A stretch of DNA of 64,000 nucleotides from positions 1 to 64,000 of the forward strand of contig JABVXV010000245.1 of the NCBI GenBank assembly GCA_013365325.1, read 5' to 3'. The position numbers were made by a program, and so were the translations under genes. The DNA is from Dipetalonema caudispina. Lineage: Eukaryota > Nematoda > Chromadorea > Rhabditida > Onchocercidae. Each line of letters opens with the position of its first letter. Positions within the stretch are counted from its first letter, which is position 1. This document shows positions 24,701 through 37,028 of the stretch, in pieces. The notes under the pieces were generated by a model, which saw nothing but the letters and a program-made list of their open reading frames with translations, searched no databases and was not told where the DNA came from.

Positions 24701-27351
24701 ATAACTTTTTGTTTCGTTTCACTAGTTAGTTTCCATCATGATTTTCACTTAGGCTTCATTTCGATTTTGTTGAATGTCTTGTAATTGAAAACTTCCTCTG
24801 ATTTCCTCATAGCCTAGTATAAAGAAGCTAATTTTTCTTTGGAAGAACCAGGACTATTCTACGTATACTGGTTTCTGGTGCGAGTGCCGAATCTCTATTC
24901 TGTCATTTCATTGGGAATAGAAGACTTTTTTTAGGTATCATTTTTTACAGGTCTCAGAAGATGGACTTTTAGACTAATTTGTCGTACTTTTAGAACACTT
25001 TTCAACGCATTACTGCAGTCCGATTTATGCAAAGTACGTGCTGTAGACCTGATAGAACGTGCAGCTACAACTCCTTGGCCTGGTACCACCATTTCACTGT
25101 TGAAATTTCCGGTAATGAATCCTTCACCACATAAACTGGAAATCAGACGACGAAGGTGAATTTTCAGCTTTTTTCGTATATTTTCCAATTATTTTCTTCT
25201 GTAATGGGTTTTATTTGTTATTAGTGTTCCGCTTCGATAATTTCTTTTTCTTTTGAGCATGATACTAGAATTGTGAGCATCGTGTGAGTCCTTTTTTGGA
25301 CCGTAAGTTGTAAATAATGCGTGTATGGCGTATATGAAATTTCCATTTATATTGCATGTTTTATAGATTGTTAGCGAGTCAAGCTTGGCGAAAGAAGGAG
25401 AACCGTATGCGGTATAATCTTTATAAGCAGTCAGGCGATGTAAAGTATGCCATGTTGCAATCTGCCATTGGAAATTCGTTCAAGGTTTATTTTATGTCTT
25501 TTCGAATATAAAATTATTTTTTCTGTGTAGTATTCACAGTTATTTGTTATTTTAAAGCAAACAATGAATTCGAACCAGTTCAATTCATTACTGTAATTTC
25601 TATTTCAACTTTTTCTTAATTAAAATTTCAAAGGACCGTGAAGAAGAATTGCAACCACCAGCTTTTCGTTCTGTACTTAGCAATTCTGAAGCAACAGAGA
25701 AACCTAAACGAGTGTGAGTATTTTTTATCTTTCGATCCTTTAATTTCATACTCTTTACCAAAGGTGACGAATTATTTAGAAACATTTTGGAATTTGAGAA
25801 CATTCTTAATATTAGTTAAAGCACCATAGATTGGATAACATGCTAAATTTGGTCCTTTTCTTACATATAAACTAACTCTCTCTCTCGCAACAAACAACAC
25901 ATGTATTGATTTTATTTTCAGATTTGATCCGAATTCATTTGTTTTTGCGAAAGGAAAGTGGTGTTTTGATACTCCTGGAACTGTCAATTCAGATCAGGTT
26001 TTTTCGTTAATTTCTTCATGACAAGAAATAGTCGGTTTGAAAGTTGCCTATTGGTTACCTAGTTCAAGTTTTATAATAGTTTCATTCTTTTGAAAGACTT
26101 ATATCATAGATTATTATTATTATTATTAGGTTATGAACTAATACTGTACGTGCTTTATTTCACATGTTTAAGGATTCTTTTTTAGTAAATTGTATGTTCT
26201 ATATGAAATTTTTACTACTTAATTACTGCATTCAATATCGACTTTTGGCTTTTTGCAGATTACACTTATGTTTCAAAGCCTTTTCCGGGGTGCTGTAATT
26301 GCAGTTTATATTTATTATTTAGATCCTGAATTTATTTACTTTGGACGAGCTGATTGCTGTTTTGCCTCGAACAATGATTTTGCCCCGAACATTTATCCTG
26401 CATTCAGAAGAATCTCTTCTTGTTGCTGGCGTTGCTCAGATCGATGTGATTAGTTTACCGGTGGCTGCGAAACCTGCTTCGGATAGAGATTATCCACAAA
26501 GACGACCATGTGCTCTAGTAAGTTACTTCGGGAAATTCATTATTGGTTTACCTTGCATTTGGAAAATTTCCTTGTCGTATATTTGGAAGAATTTTACACG
26601 AATTTATGGAGATTGCAGAGCATAACTTTTAGTTTTTTCTTTTGGGTGGAATGAATTTGAGATATTTGTGGTTAAGTCCTACTATAACAGTTGATTTGAA
26701 TGAGAGTGTTTTGTTCAAAGTTTGAATATTTCAGTTGACAGTGTTTGCTAGTGAGCAATTGCCAATTTTCATAAGAAAAACATCTGAAATTGCGGCTTTT
26801 CGTGAGAAATATTTGGGTAGCTCACTCCTTGTTGTTCCTGCTGGCAATGCCGAAAGAATAGCGCGATTTCCGGACGTAAGTTTTGACTTATGGGATGGAT
26901 CTTTTTCAGACACATACATGCACACATTGCATTACGTTAGCTTAGGCCATTTGGAAATCTCAAATTCCAGAACAAAAGATTTAAAACTTTTGGACTGGCG
27001 GGATAACGACTGTTTTTTATCTTTCAGCTTAAGGGTAGTGAAATGGTCTTGGAAAGTCCTGGATCATGGAAAGGTTGTGGAGATGTGGTACTTTCTTCTG
27101 TAGGTTGGGTATGCGTGACAGCTCGACGTGGGGAAGTTCGTTTACAAGCTCATACGCCTGAAGGGCGTGGTTTATTTTTGCGGCAGCCAGCTCTTCTACC
27201 ATTCTGTGCACAACTTCGTGGATCACGTATAGGCGGTACGGCTGCGTATAAAGTAAAACGACCTGTATTGCATGATCCAGATGCATCACGGAAGCAAAGA
27301 AAACGAAAAAATCCCTGTAAAGGACGTGTCACGCCGATGAATTTATTTTAA
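21790..27351 (+). CDS. NOA1: NOA1-type circularly permuted mitochondrial GTPase
   Basis: Sixteen exons join in phase to 796 residues: 21790-22040, 22174-22297, 22515-22702, 22820-22910, 23055-23171, 23362-23469, 23740-23905, 24083-24252, 24591-24670, 24994-25155, 25367-25484, 25634-25713, 25922-25997, 26323-26517, 26735-26875 and 27028-27351. NOA1 (YqeH family) binds RNA and GTP and is needed for mitochondrial ribosome assembly and translation. A basic, hydrophobic N-terminus fits mitochondrial import. A zinc-finger-like block (CSACGANFHCQ, then CRRC) precedes the G domain. The G motifs occur in permuted order: NKVD (G4), SAKTGYG (G5), GCTNAGKST (G1), PWPGTT (G2) and DTPG (G3). The C-terminal domain carries TPEGRGLFLRQPALLP. 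The N-terminus is longer than in human NOA1 (698 residues), with acidic and Lys-rich stretches. The acceptor of the exon at 25634 is weak. Confidence 0.97.
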
Positions 27352-28681
27352 TTCAATTTAAAAATATTGGTAATATTCTTAAACGGTTGTATGTGAATTT
27401 TAATAATTTGGATTTTAGCCAAATTTTATAATTTTTTGACTTTTAATTGCATAAATCTCATTTTGCGAAATTAAAATAACTTAAAGGTGTATTAGTGCAT
27501 CGTTTTTGCGTGTATGATTAATTCTGTTTCTATTTTATTAGTTCTTGTTGCATTAATTGTGTTACCAGAAATTGATTATCCTTACCCAGTTCTTTTTTTA
27601 ATAATTTCAGGTGTAGGCAACCTCTTCAATAGATAAGATAGTCAAAAATATTGGTTAGGAATGATGGTCGGTTTCATATGCTTAAGTGTGTTTTAATGAG
27701 TTGACAATACACTGTGATGAATAGCTAACAGTTTCTATATTCCGCAATGAAACTCTTTGTTTTCGATAATAGCTTCTAATGCAAGCAAAAATTATTTTAA
27801 TGCTGATGGCGCAACTGATTTTTAAGTTGTTTTTCAAGCAATGAATGTGTTAATGGTACTGTTAATGTTTGTTCAGTGCTAATAATAAAATTTTTGACTA
27901 ATGTTCTTTTTCTATCTTTGTGGGATGCGTTCAAATGCGCAGGTTTTAAAGAATTTCTGTTTTAAGCATCATAAAATTCAATTTTCGATTCTTCCTTGGA
28001 GGAAGTTTATGTTTAAAAATGATTTTAACTAAATTCTGGAGCAATCGTTCAAGACATTGGGAACTAAAAATGCTTGCACTTGTTTTCCACGTTCAGCAAT
28101 TCGGATATTTCATGATATACTGATTGCTGTGACTAGTATGAATCAGTTAAATGATTTTTATTTAGAAATAGATTGTAATTTTGGCCTTTAGGTCCATTCT
28201 TGTTCTTTTAATCAATAATTTCGCATTTAAGTGGATTTTCGACGGTGACTATTACCCAAATAAGCATTGAAATATTGTGAAGTTACTGAGTTACTCATTT
28301 GCAGCTCATTTATATCATGTCATTTTGATGGATGCATTAACTACTTGTCGGCTTTATTTGCTGGCAAGTTCCAACATGAAAATACTCTCAATCTTTATGT
28401 TCATTATTCTTCCTGTGGTTTTTTTCAATTGTAGGTATGTTTTCCTTCGAATTATTAGATATCTATGGGTGCAGTTGGATTAACTTTCAGACGTTTGTAT
28501 TTAAATATGAAATAAAGTTGTTTAATACCACATATTGTATCATTCATTAATAAATAGCATAACCAGTATCGCTTATAATTTTCTGAGAGAGATAAGGGTT
28601 TTACTAGTCATTTGCGGTAATCACTTTTTTCATTTAGCATGGTAATCACATTTAGCACTAGTACGTTGTCACGTTAGGGTT
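27352..28681. other. intergenic region between NOA1 and SNX14
   Basis: 1.33 kb on the same strand as both neighbours. It contains a hydrophobic ORF at 28277-28483 with no splice partner and no family likeness. It is expected to contain the NOA1 3' UTR and the SNX14 promoter or leader acceptor; an ACTAG at about 28657-28661 is an acceptor candidate. Confidence 0.45.
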
Positions 28682-31600
28682 ATGCACTTCTTTCCTTCTT
28701 ACTTATTTACATTTTTTTTGCTTATATTGTTAAGTGCTGCATACTTTAGTATTTATTATAAAGTTTTACACAGTTTCGTTTTCAGCATTTTATGGATTGT
28801 TGCGCAATGTTCAGCTTTGACTCTTGGTTATTTTATAACAACTTCTTTGTTGGATCATTCTAATGGAGAACTTTTATGGGATTTTTTCGAAAATTGGCTT
28901 GAAGAAAAATTAGATGCTAATGAGGCTATTGTTAGAAACATGGATGTGAAAAACGATTCTGAACAAATCCGTAATTTACCTTGGAAAGGTTTGTCAGTAA
29001 ATATTCGACTTTTGAATCGTTTTCAGTTCTACTTTTGTAAATTCACATTTTTTAATGATTCATAAATTGCATGTCAACGATTTATTACGCGAAAGTGTAT
29101 TGCGATGTTAATTGGCGTTGTCGTCAAAAAAAATTAGTCAATTGACGTATTTTCTACAAAATTTCTTTGAAATAACAATCTTTTTTGCACACTTTGGGAC
29201 TGTAGTTCAGTCTGAATTATTTTGGAAAACGCAAAAAGTACTCCTCTATTTCCGAAATACCAAAAAAAAATCTCATTTCAGGTCTAACAGTACCGGAATC
29301 AGTGGATAAACTGCTTAAGGAATTGATTGAACAGTTGATTGATAACTACGTAAATAGCTGGTATAAAGCAAAAATAAGCGATGATGGTGCATTTGACAAT
29401 GAGATAAGGTGGTTTCAGCAAGTTTCTGCATTATACCGTAATTATGACAACTATATGGTCATTCAGCATGCCCGTCTTTGTTAATAGTGCTTATACGAAG
29501 TTTAAACTGGTTGTCATTGTGCACTATGATGTGGACCATTAAATCGTTCGATAAATCATAAATATTAAAATTTTTCCAGAATGAAATATCTGAGGATTTA
29601 ATTTAGGTATCAGATTCGTTATGCCGTTGCTGTTTTGTATTTGCGCTTCCAGAAGATTGATCTTTCCTCGACAATTTTGTTTGAGGCTATACCGCTGGCA
29701 GCAATTCATTGTGACAGGGTTAAACATTTGAGTGCAACTATTGATAAAAGCGTATGTGCTTCTCTTAAATATAATGAATTCCTTATGGTCATTGCAGTAT
29801 TTTTCAATCAAAAATTTTTAATTTAATTAAAATTCGGTTTTTTTTCAATAAAAATTTTAGATTGTCAGTTTTAATACTTTTTCCAACAATTTCTATTTTC
29901 CACCTCACAATTTTGGTCGCCAATTACTGCAAATCATTCAGATGTGTTCGTCTGAGTTGGTTGAAACGAAAGTCCTGGAAGTTATGCCAGATGTGCATTT
30001 TGCTCTCAGTTCACGACAAAATGAAGTGGATTATCTACGCGAATTGGCTGATCACTTCATTGGGTTCATAATGGATGAAAGCTGTATTGGGGGACATTCC
30101 GATGATAGCGATTCTCCTTTCCGTGATATTCTTACTAGTCATTCGGTATGTTTCCACCTAGTTCGAGTTTTTTATGATGTTTTGCATCGATTACTTCATG
30201 AGTTACTTGCTAAAGCAAAATGATAATTCATAAGTCATGAGTTGTCTCTTTAGTAAGTAAAACCTTTAATAAAGAAGTATAAATAATATATATGTAGGCG
30301 AGTGCTATCTTTAAATCTATGCTTCTGAAGCGTAGATAAAGTAGTTTGTGTTAATGCTGCGAACTGTAGCATTTTTCGCAGAATGTTTTTTTAAGTAACA
30401 AAATTTATCATGTCAACTTATACTGATATCATATACAGTTGATAGAATAAATTTTGTAACTTAAAAATTATATGAGTATTATTCAGGTAAATTATTATTA
30501 GCCTTGCTTTCTTGATACTCTTCGATCGATGATCATCTTCTTTGTTTAGCTTTTACTTAGATCATTTTAGCACCCATGGGCAAGTCATGTATGTCGCCAT
30601 TTCCTGCGGGAATTTTTCGTTTTTGCATTTTTCTTACCTGCTATGGATTTAATAGCTGATCCGGATATCATCAATCGGATACTGATATTTTTGTTTGACT
30701 CGGATGTTTTCAGCTGTCCGGAATTGTCTCAGGTATTTTCGATAAGAACCAAAATGTATTATCTTTTGCTTTTAACTTTAGAAGTAGTTTCGTTTATCGT
30801 ATCAGAATTATCCTCTAAGCAGATGCTCCAATACTGTCAGTATAGTCGAAGTGAATCTGATTGAAGGTATGATAAATGTGAAGTTTATCTGAATAATACC
30901 TGAAAAGTACCTTTTTAGGGCAGCAGACAAGTTGAAATCTTACATGGACTCGCTGATTACTCTCTAAATAACACTCCTGATTCATTGCTTCAACTGAAGC
31001 TTAGTGATATGCTTCGAGATGCTGCACAATTAATGATGTTCAGGGCGTATTTAAATGATATTCATGCACCTCTGAGTGAACTTGATTTTTTAGTTCATGC
31101 GGGAGATGCACATGGTAGAATGCTTAATGTTCAGGTAGGTACTCTGGAATTACGCTTTCTGAAATAAGGAGTTCGAAATGGAGTTTTTGAGAAATGCGAT
31201 AGTGTGAAATTCCTCAGGATAACATTGTCACAGTCAAAGTATGATGAGCTGTTATCATAAAGTTTATTGGGGATCCTTCGTAGTTTTCATATATGCGTAC
31301 ATACTCGTTATTAATTCCTATATCTGAGGAAGTCGTATATGAAGCATGTTATAAATTTTGTAAGGATAATCAGAAGTTTAAGCAGTATTCGTTTTGTGGA
31401 CTTGATTTGATTACTCATTTGAATGTTTATATTGTAAAGTATGATGTTTGATAACCTTACATTGTATTTGCAGAATGATCACACTGCAATGAGTGAGCTG
31501 CAATACGATATTTGGGAGCTTTTTATTAAATATATTCACGAAGGTGCCTCGGATAGGGTTGATCTTCCTAGTGAGATTAGCTGTGAATTCAGTGAAGCAG

Positions 31601-34600
31601 TCGAAAAGCATGACTGTGAGCTGCTTGATCGGTGTCTAGAAAAGGTTTTAGTTTCCATTACCTCATTAAAATTTTCGGAACTATTATGAGTGTAAGATAG
31701 GGTTGGACATAGCTTCAAATTATGTAAATGACGTTTATTGAAGTTTGTGTAGAAGCTTTTGATATACTTAATCCTTTTGAGAATTACAGGCTTTTCAAAT
31801 TGTATACAAACGAATGCAGCATGAATATGTGATACCATTTTGTCAATCGGAATGCTTCTTGGGTAATTTGTGTGGTCCTCGACCTGTGGGTGTAGATGAA
31901 TTAATTGCATCCAGCAAACATTCTAAGTCAGCTCGTTGTCTTCTACCAGCTGTTGAACCTAACTATTCCCTGACTCAATTCAGGTAAACAAAATTTCCAG
32001 CAATTTTTAAAGAGATGTGTTTCTATACTGCTTCTGTCCTTAGTTTCTGGATTTTTGAGTTAACTTGTAGTTATTAACATTGTGAATGGATGGAGAAATG
32101 CATCAGGCATCCCTTCTACTTAAGGAATATTACAATCTGGAGACGCTGATATTAATTTAATTTAGAACTTTTGAAAATTTATTATATGGAAGTGGACCTT
32201 GAATAATTCTAATTTTAATTTCTTGACTATCATAATCACACTTTATTCCACAAGAAAGAAAACAGAGAGGAAATCAGACACTGTTTTTTTGTGGTCAGTG
32301 ATATATTTTAAGGAAATGGTAAACATTCCATTTCAATATGTAGTGGTATACATATCTTTGAGACTCTCAATCAAAGTAAGCATCCTTGAAAATAGAACCC
32401 ATTAGTTAAATCAGGCTGCTTTATTGTCGTAAATTTGTTACATCAAATAAAGTTGGATCTACTACATATCAGTAAAAATTGGGGCTTCTTGTTTTGGTGT
32501 GACTATAAGGGCAGTCCTAAATAGGTCTCGGGCGATGTAAGTCCCGAAATCTTTGTGCTAATTGGTATGCTTACTTGATAACACTTAAAATATAATATAT
32601 AAATCATTCTATGCAGTTTTTCGAATAGTTTTCTAACAATTATCAAATTCAGACATCGTTTTTGGCGAATGGTCTCACCGGCACCTGGATCGATGGACTC
32701 GTCATTTAATCATTTGAATGATGTTGTATTAAGCGAGTTGAATAATGGGATCGAACCTGCTGATGATATCACGCAAGGTTTGAGCTCGAACTCATCAAAT
32801 GCTGGTACAACTATGCCAACTTTTGAAGTAAGTACATTTGCTTTGTTAATGTTTTCATTTTTTTTTTTTTTATTCCCCTGGTATATGTAAAGTATTGGTA
32901 TTACAGCTTGTCCTGAATTATGGGAAAGAGAAGATCGCGGAAGTGCAGGATGACCTGCTTATTTCCAGTACGGTATGTTGTATCTGTTTGATACTTGAGG
33001 TATGAAATTCTCAATTTTTGATGAGTTTGGAAATAATTTCTATAAACGATTTATAGCCCGATGAAGAGTTTGTTGAACAGCAGACGAATTCGAGTAATTC
33101 GTTTGAGATACCGATGTTTGATCCGGAACGGGATATGAGCAAATGGAATGTAACAATCCCGTATGTTGAACCACGGCGAGATCCCGTTGGTGGTCTGTTT
33201 TGGATTTCTTCAATGCTTTAGATAATATCTGGAAAAAAAAAGAACTAACTTATTAGTCTCTGAAAATTCAGGTTAAAGTATTTTTATGGATTGCTTCATA
33301 TTCAGGTCATACAATGTACGTCTATGTCATTTCGGTTCAACGGTTCGATGTAAGTAATGACATTCAGCAGACATCATTATCAACCACGCAGAGAGTAAGT
33401 TTCTTTTTCTGTTAAAATAAGAACTATAAATTGTCTTTATCTTCAGTTTTTGTTAAAATCATTTGACTTTGTGAATACTTTACGTTCAGGCTGTCAATAT
33501 TTCTAGTGGTCTGTGATTCGCCACTACAATGAATTTTACATTCTGGAATCAAAATTATTAGAGTTTCATGGAAATACGATTAAAACGGAGTCGCTGCCAC
33601 CACGGCGATTTTTCAATTGTAAAAGTCGCGTTTATGTGGAATCGCGACGTGAAAATTTCGAGCGCTTCATTCAACTACTTACGAAACAGGTACCAGCATT
33701 GGTTTTTTTTTTTTTTGAATGAAAAGTTGATCAATATGTAATGTACGGATAGAAAAGCCTGGGAGAGTATTCTCATAGTCCTTTAATCATTGCTTGGTTG
33801 CTGAATTGCTTAATTGAAATCATTCGATACATGAGATAAACATATTCAACTAACGTAAATAAACCTTTTTCTTCCAGCGAGCATTGAAACAATCAGATTT
33901 GCTGTTTGTTTTTTTGAGTACTGAACAAAGATTGAAAGATTCAACCCAAATTTCCGATCTCTATCCGTGGAATGTAAGTTATAATTCAAGAATAAATTAA
34001 ACAGTCGCATTTTTTTCTTTTTTCATTTATCGTAGCGGACAAACTGATGGCATAGAAATGTTAGTAATTTTCAGATGATGAAAAAAATGCCGAGTAAGTT
34101 TGCTCGTGAAAGAGGTCAGAATTTGAAACCATTTATTTTATCCCTTCTAGCAGCAACATTGGTTCCTTATCAAAACAATTCGACCGAATCGAGGTAAGAT
34201 TTCAATATCATAAACTTCTGTAAATTTTGTTGGAAATAATGAGTTCTTATGTGGAGAACACGTCGGATGTTTGTGTGGAAATACGATTGAAAGTGTTTCA
34301 TGCAGGATATTGCTTCCCTGCCTCAAATTTTTTCTACAACGAATATTGATTTCAAAAAAAAAATTTTTGAAAACCTTTCTATTGCTCACTCTGCTGCGAA
34401 TGGTAACTAAGTAATTTCAGGATGCTAGTCTAGGAATCAATATCAAGTGTTGCGGTATTTTCAATATTAAACATTGCGGTATTTTCAGCACCGTACCATC
34501 CATTAATCCAGAAATTGCGAGTCAAACACAGATGATATTACAAAGTGATATATACGGTGATAATTGTCCAAGTGCTCAGATAGATTTCTCGCTCACAAAA

Positions 34601-35649
34601 AGTACATTGTGGACGAAGTATCTGTTTTAATTATCAAATTCCAAAACCTCATATTTTTTTTTTTCAGTTGCAAAACTCCTGCAATTGTTGATTTCACTTT
34701 TTAGGTTCAGCAGATCAATTTTCACTCTTAAACTAGAGTGGTTCATTGAGCAGTCGGAAGTTGAATATTTGGATGCGTAATTCAAATATCGTTTTTCAAA
34801 CCTAATATCTCCGTTAAAAAAAGAAAAATGGCGAACGAATTTATGAATTCTACTGAGTTATTAAATCACTCAGTTTTCGATCAGAAATCTAACCCGAGAA
34901 TCGAATTTCGCATATCACTTTTTTTTTCTTTTTTTTTCTGCAATTTCCAGAAGCTTCTGTGATGCCATGCTTTTCATTTTGAATCGGTTGTTTGGTGTTA
35001 TTCGATGGCCAATATGGATAATTATTACGATTCGACACTTAATGGGAGGTACTATTGATGCGATAGCAGCTGCTTTATTTAGACGATTTCTGAATAGAAT
35101 ATTTGTGGAAGTTAATTGCATACGTATACTACGTTTCATTCAAGGATCAATTTTTGGTCTTAACAGTTCAGCAGAAACCGATCAGGTGACTGAAAATTCC
35201 ATTCCATTAATGAATTCTGTGAATTTAATGCCCTTTTGCTCTTTGGATTATTTGACTAACAGTAATTCATTTAATTTTTGTTTTGAGTTTTGAACTTTCT
35301 ACACATTGAATGGCAAATCATTTTTTATGAATTCATTTCACTGAGAAGGATGCAAACTGTATAATTGTTCATTAAGTTATAACCAACATTATTATTTGAT
35401 TTTGCGTTTTAGGAAAAACTACTACGTATGGAATTGGCTCAACGTTTAACATTGGAGTACTTGCAGGAGCAGCTGCCAGTTTGTTTTATTAAATTAATTG
35501 GTGATAAGCAATTCTGTCAAGGAATGCAAACCATTTTTCGTGTCTTGCAATATCCACGTTTAAACAAACAACTAGCATACGTTTATCTTGATCTTATTGC
35601 ACAAAAACTATTTCTAGTCGAAGATGAACGAAATTTGAAGATGAAGTAG
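28682..35649 (+). CDS. SNX14: Sorting nexin 14 (PXA-RGS-PX-nexin C)
   Basis: Eighteen exons join in phase to 995 residues (human SNX14 946): 28682-28988, 29282-29408, 29607-29751, 29942-30145, 30571-30732, 30919-31134, 31474-31644, 31790-31983, 32653-32827, 32907-32972, 33057-33189, 33306-33394, 33507-33689, 33878-33973, 34075-34193, 34489-34617, 34951-35185 and 35413-35649. SNX14 is an ER-anchored protein acting at ER-lipid droplet and ER-endolysosome contacts in lipid handling. Two N-terminal hydrophobic helices come first, then PXA (NSWYKAKISDD, SRQNEVDYLREL, LIADPDIINRILIF) and the RGS-like domain (exons 6-8). The PX domain has WSVIRHYNEFYILESKLLEF and PPRRFF. The ARERGQNLKPFI linker leads to nexin C (YPRLNKQLAYVYLDLIAQ). 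The exon 4-5 junction adds about 20 residues against human SNX14. The start at 28682 is the first ATG before the helices; a few upstream residues may be missing. Confidence 0.95.
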
Positions 35650-36264
35650 TTTTGCATTGTTCTACTTTCTCGATTAATTGTATAGTTGTTATCATTAATT
35701 TAATTCAGGTACTTTTTTTTCGAGATTTAAATTTACTTGAGTTTCTTGAACTGATATTCATATCAAACATTTCTAATACACTGCGGTCTGGATAAGTCTC
35801 CTCCGTTAGGATTTGCTTTCATTGTCCACACCGTTTTCTCATAACTTTGCATAGATAAGCAATATCTCACAAGCATCACGATCAGTGCTTCCAAAAATCA
35901 GGATGATCTTATCTTGATATTCACGATCAATCATTTGGTGACAAATGATGCTGTTTGGAATGTTACGTCTTATATTTTAGTCCGTCACTTTGGTATGCAT
36001 TCCTCGTTCGAGAGTTTTCCCTTCAAGGGGTTTACCTGCCCAATTTTATTATAAAGCTTTATTTACGTATCTGGTTACATGATATTAAGCCTGAATTAAA
36101 TTTAGAAAATTCACTTCATTTATCATCTTGTAGTGGCTTTTTGCTAGTTAACAAATGTATGGGTGTAATTTAATTTTCGGATTTTCCAAATACTTTGTTT
36201 CTCATTTAATTTACCTTTCACTCTTTCTAAATCTTATTGTGTTTTTCAATATTTTTACTGTATT

Positions 36265-36283
36265 TACTACTACTACTACTACT
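36265..36283. repeat. (TAC)n trinucleotide repeat
   Basis: Six tandem TAC units plus a partial one in intergenic DNA upstream of the PRELI-domain gene. Confidence 0.85.
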
Positions 36284-37008
36284 GTGTGCAGCTGCATGTA
36301 ATTACATGTCACATTCAAATTCATTGTGGTTAGCTATTTCGATAAGATCTCATTGATTTTAATGTACTATTATCGTTTACTGAGTTAGTTTGAGCTCTTG
36401 TTCACGGGAACGCTTAATCAGTCCATTGTACTGTAATTCTGTGATGGATTGATTTTATTGATAAATTCTTGTGCGATCATTATACTCGCTGCAGATGTGA
36501 GTATATTCACTTTATCTTTTCGTCTTATTTTACCGAATGCTTTGAATATTGTCTTTTTTACCATTGTTATCTTTTTCCACAAGAAATTTATAAAAGTTGT
36601 CGATAAAATTTTATTGGTGTGAACAACTGATTTGAAATCATATATATTTGAAATTACATATTTTGTTTTGAAGATTTTCAACTTTCATTGCTAATCTATA
36701 GTTTATTTGAAATATTAGGGGTTGGATTTCAGTTAAAGCTGGCGAGATCGATATGATCTACCAAAATGTTAATTGAGGATGAAAGTATAATGTTAGCTTG
36801 ATATTCTCATGTGTACTATATCTAGTAAAGGATTTGAAGCTTAATCATAGTACAGCTTGATGTGATTTATGTTAGTTGAATTTTGATATTATGGTGTCAG
36901 TTAGTGCCGTGCAACGTATTCCTATGTTAAGGAATTTGGAAGTCAAGGATTCATTTCTTTGAAGAAACTTTTTCTTCTTTATCTTGAAGGATTTCCGATA
37001 CGAGCTTA

Positions 37009-37015
37009 TTTTCAG
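37009..37015 (+). promoter_or_regulatory. candidate trans-splice acceptor of the PRELI gene
   Basis: A TTTTCAG consensus acceptor sits 13 nt before the ATG at 37029. No upstream exon fits, so this is a natural site for spliced-leader addition. Inferred from position and consensus only. Confidence 0.4.
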
Positions 37016-37028
37016 GTATATTGAAGGG

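Larger units (their letters stand above)
35650..37028. other. intergenic region between SNX14 and the PRELI gene
   Basis: 1.38 kb, AT-rich, same-strand neighbours. A (TAC)n run lies at 36265-36283. ORFs at 35955-36173 (+) and 36418-36681 (-) show no family likeness or splice partners. Confidence 0.45.

Noticed and set aside
28277..28483. Hydrophobic ORF upstream of SNX14
   Set aside because: It does not join in phase to the SNX14 helices exon, which already has its own ATG and matches the human N-terminus.
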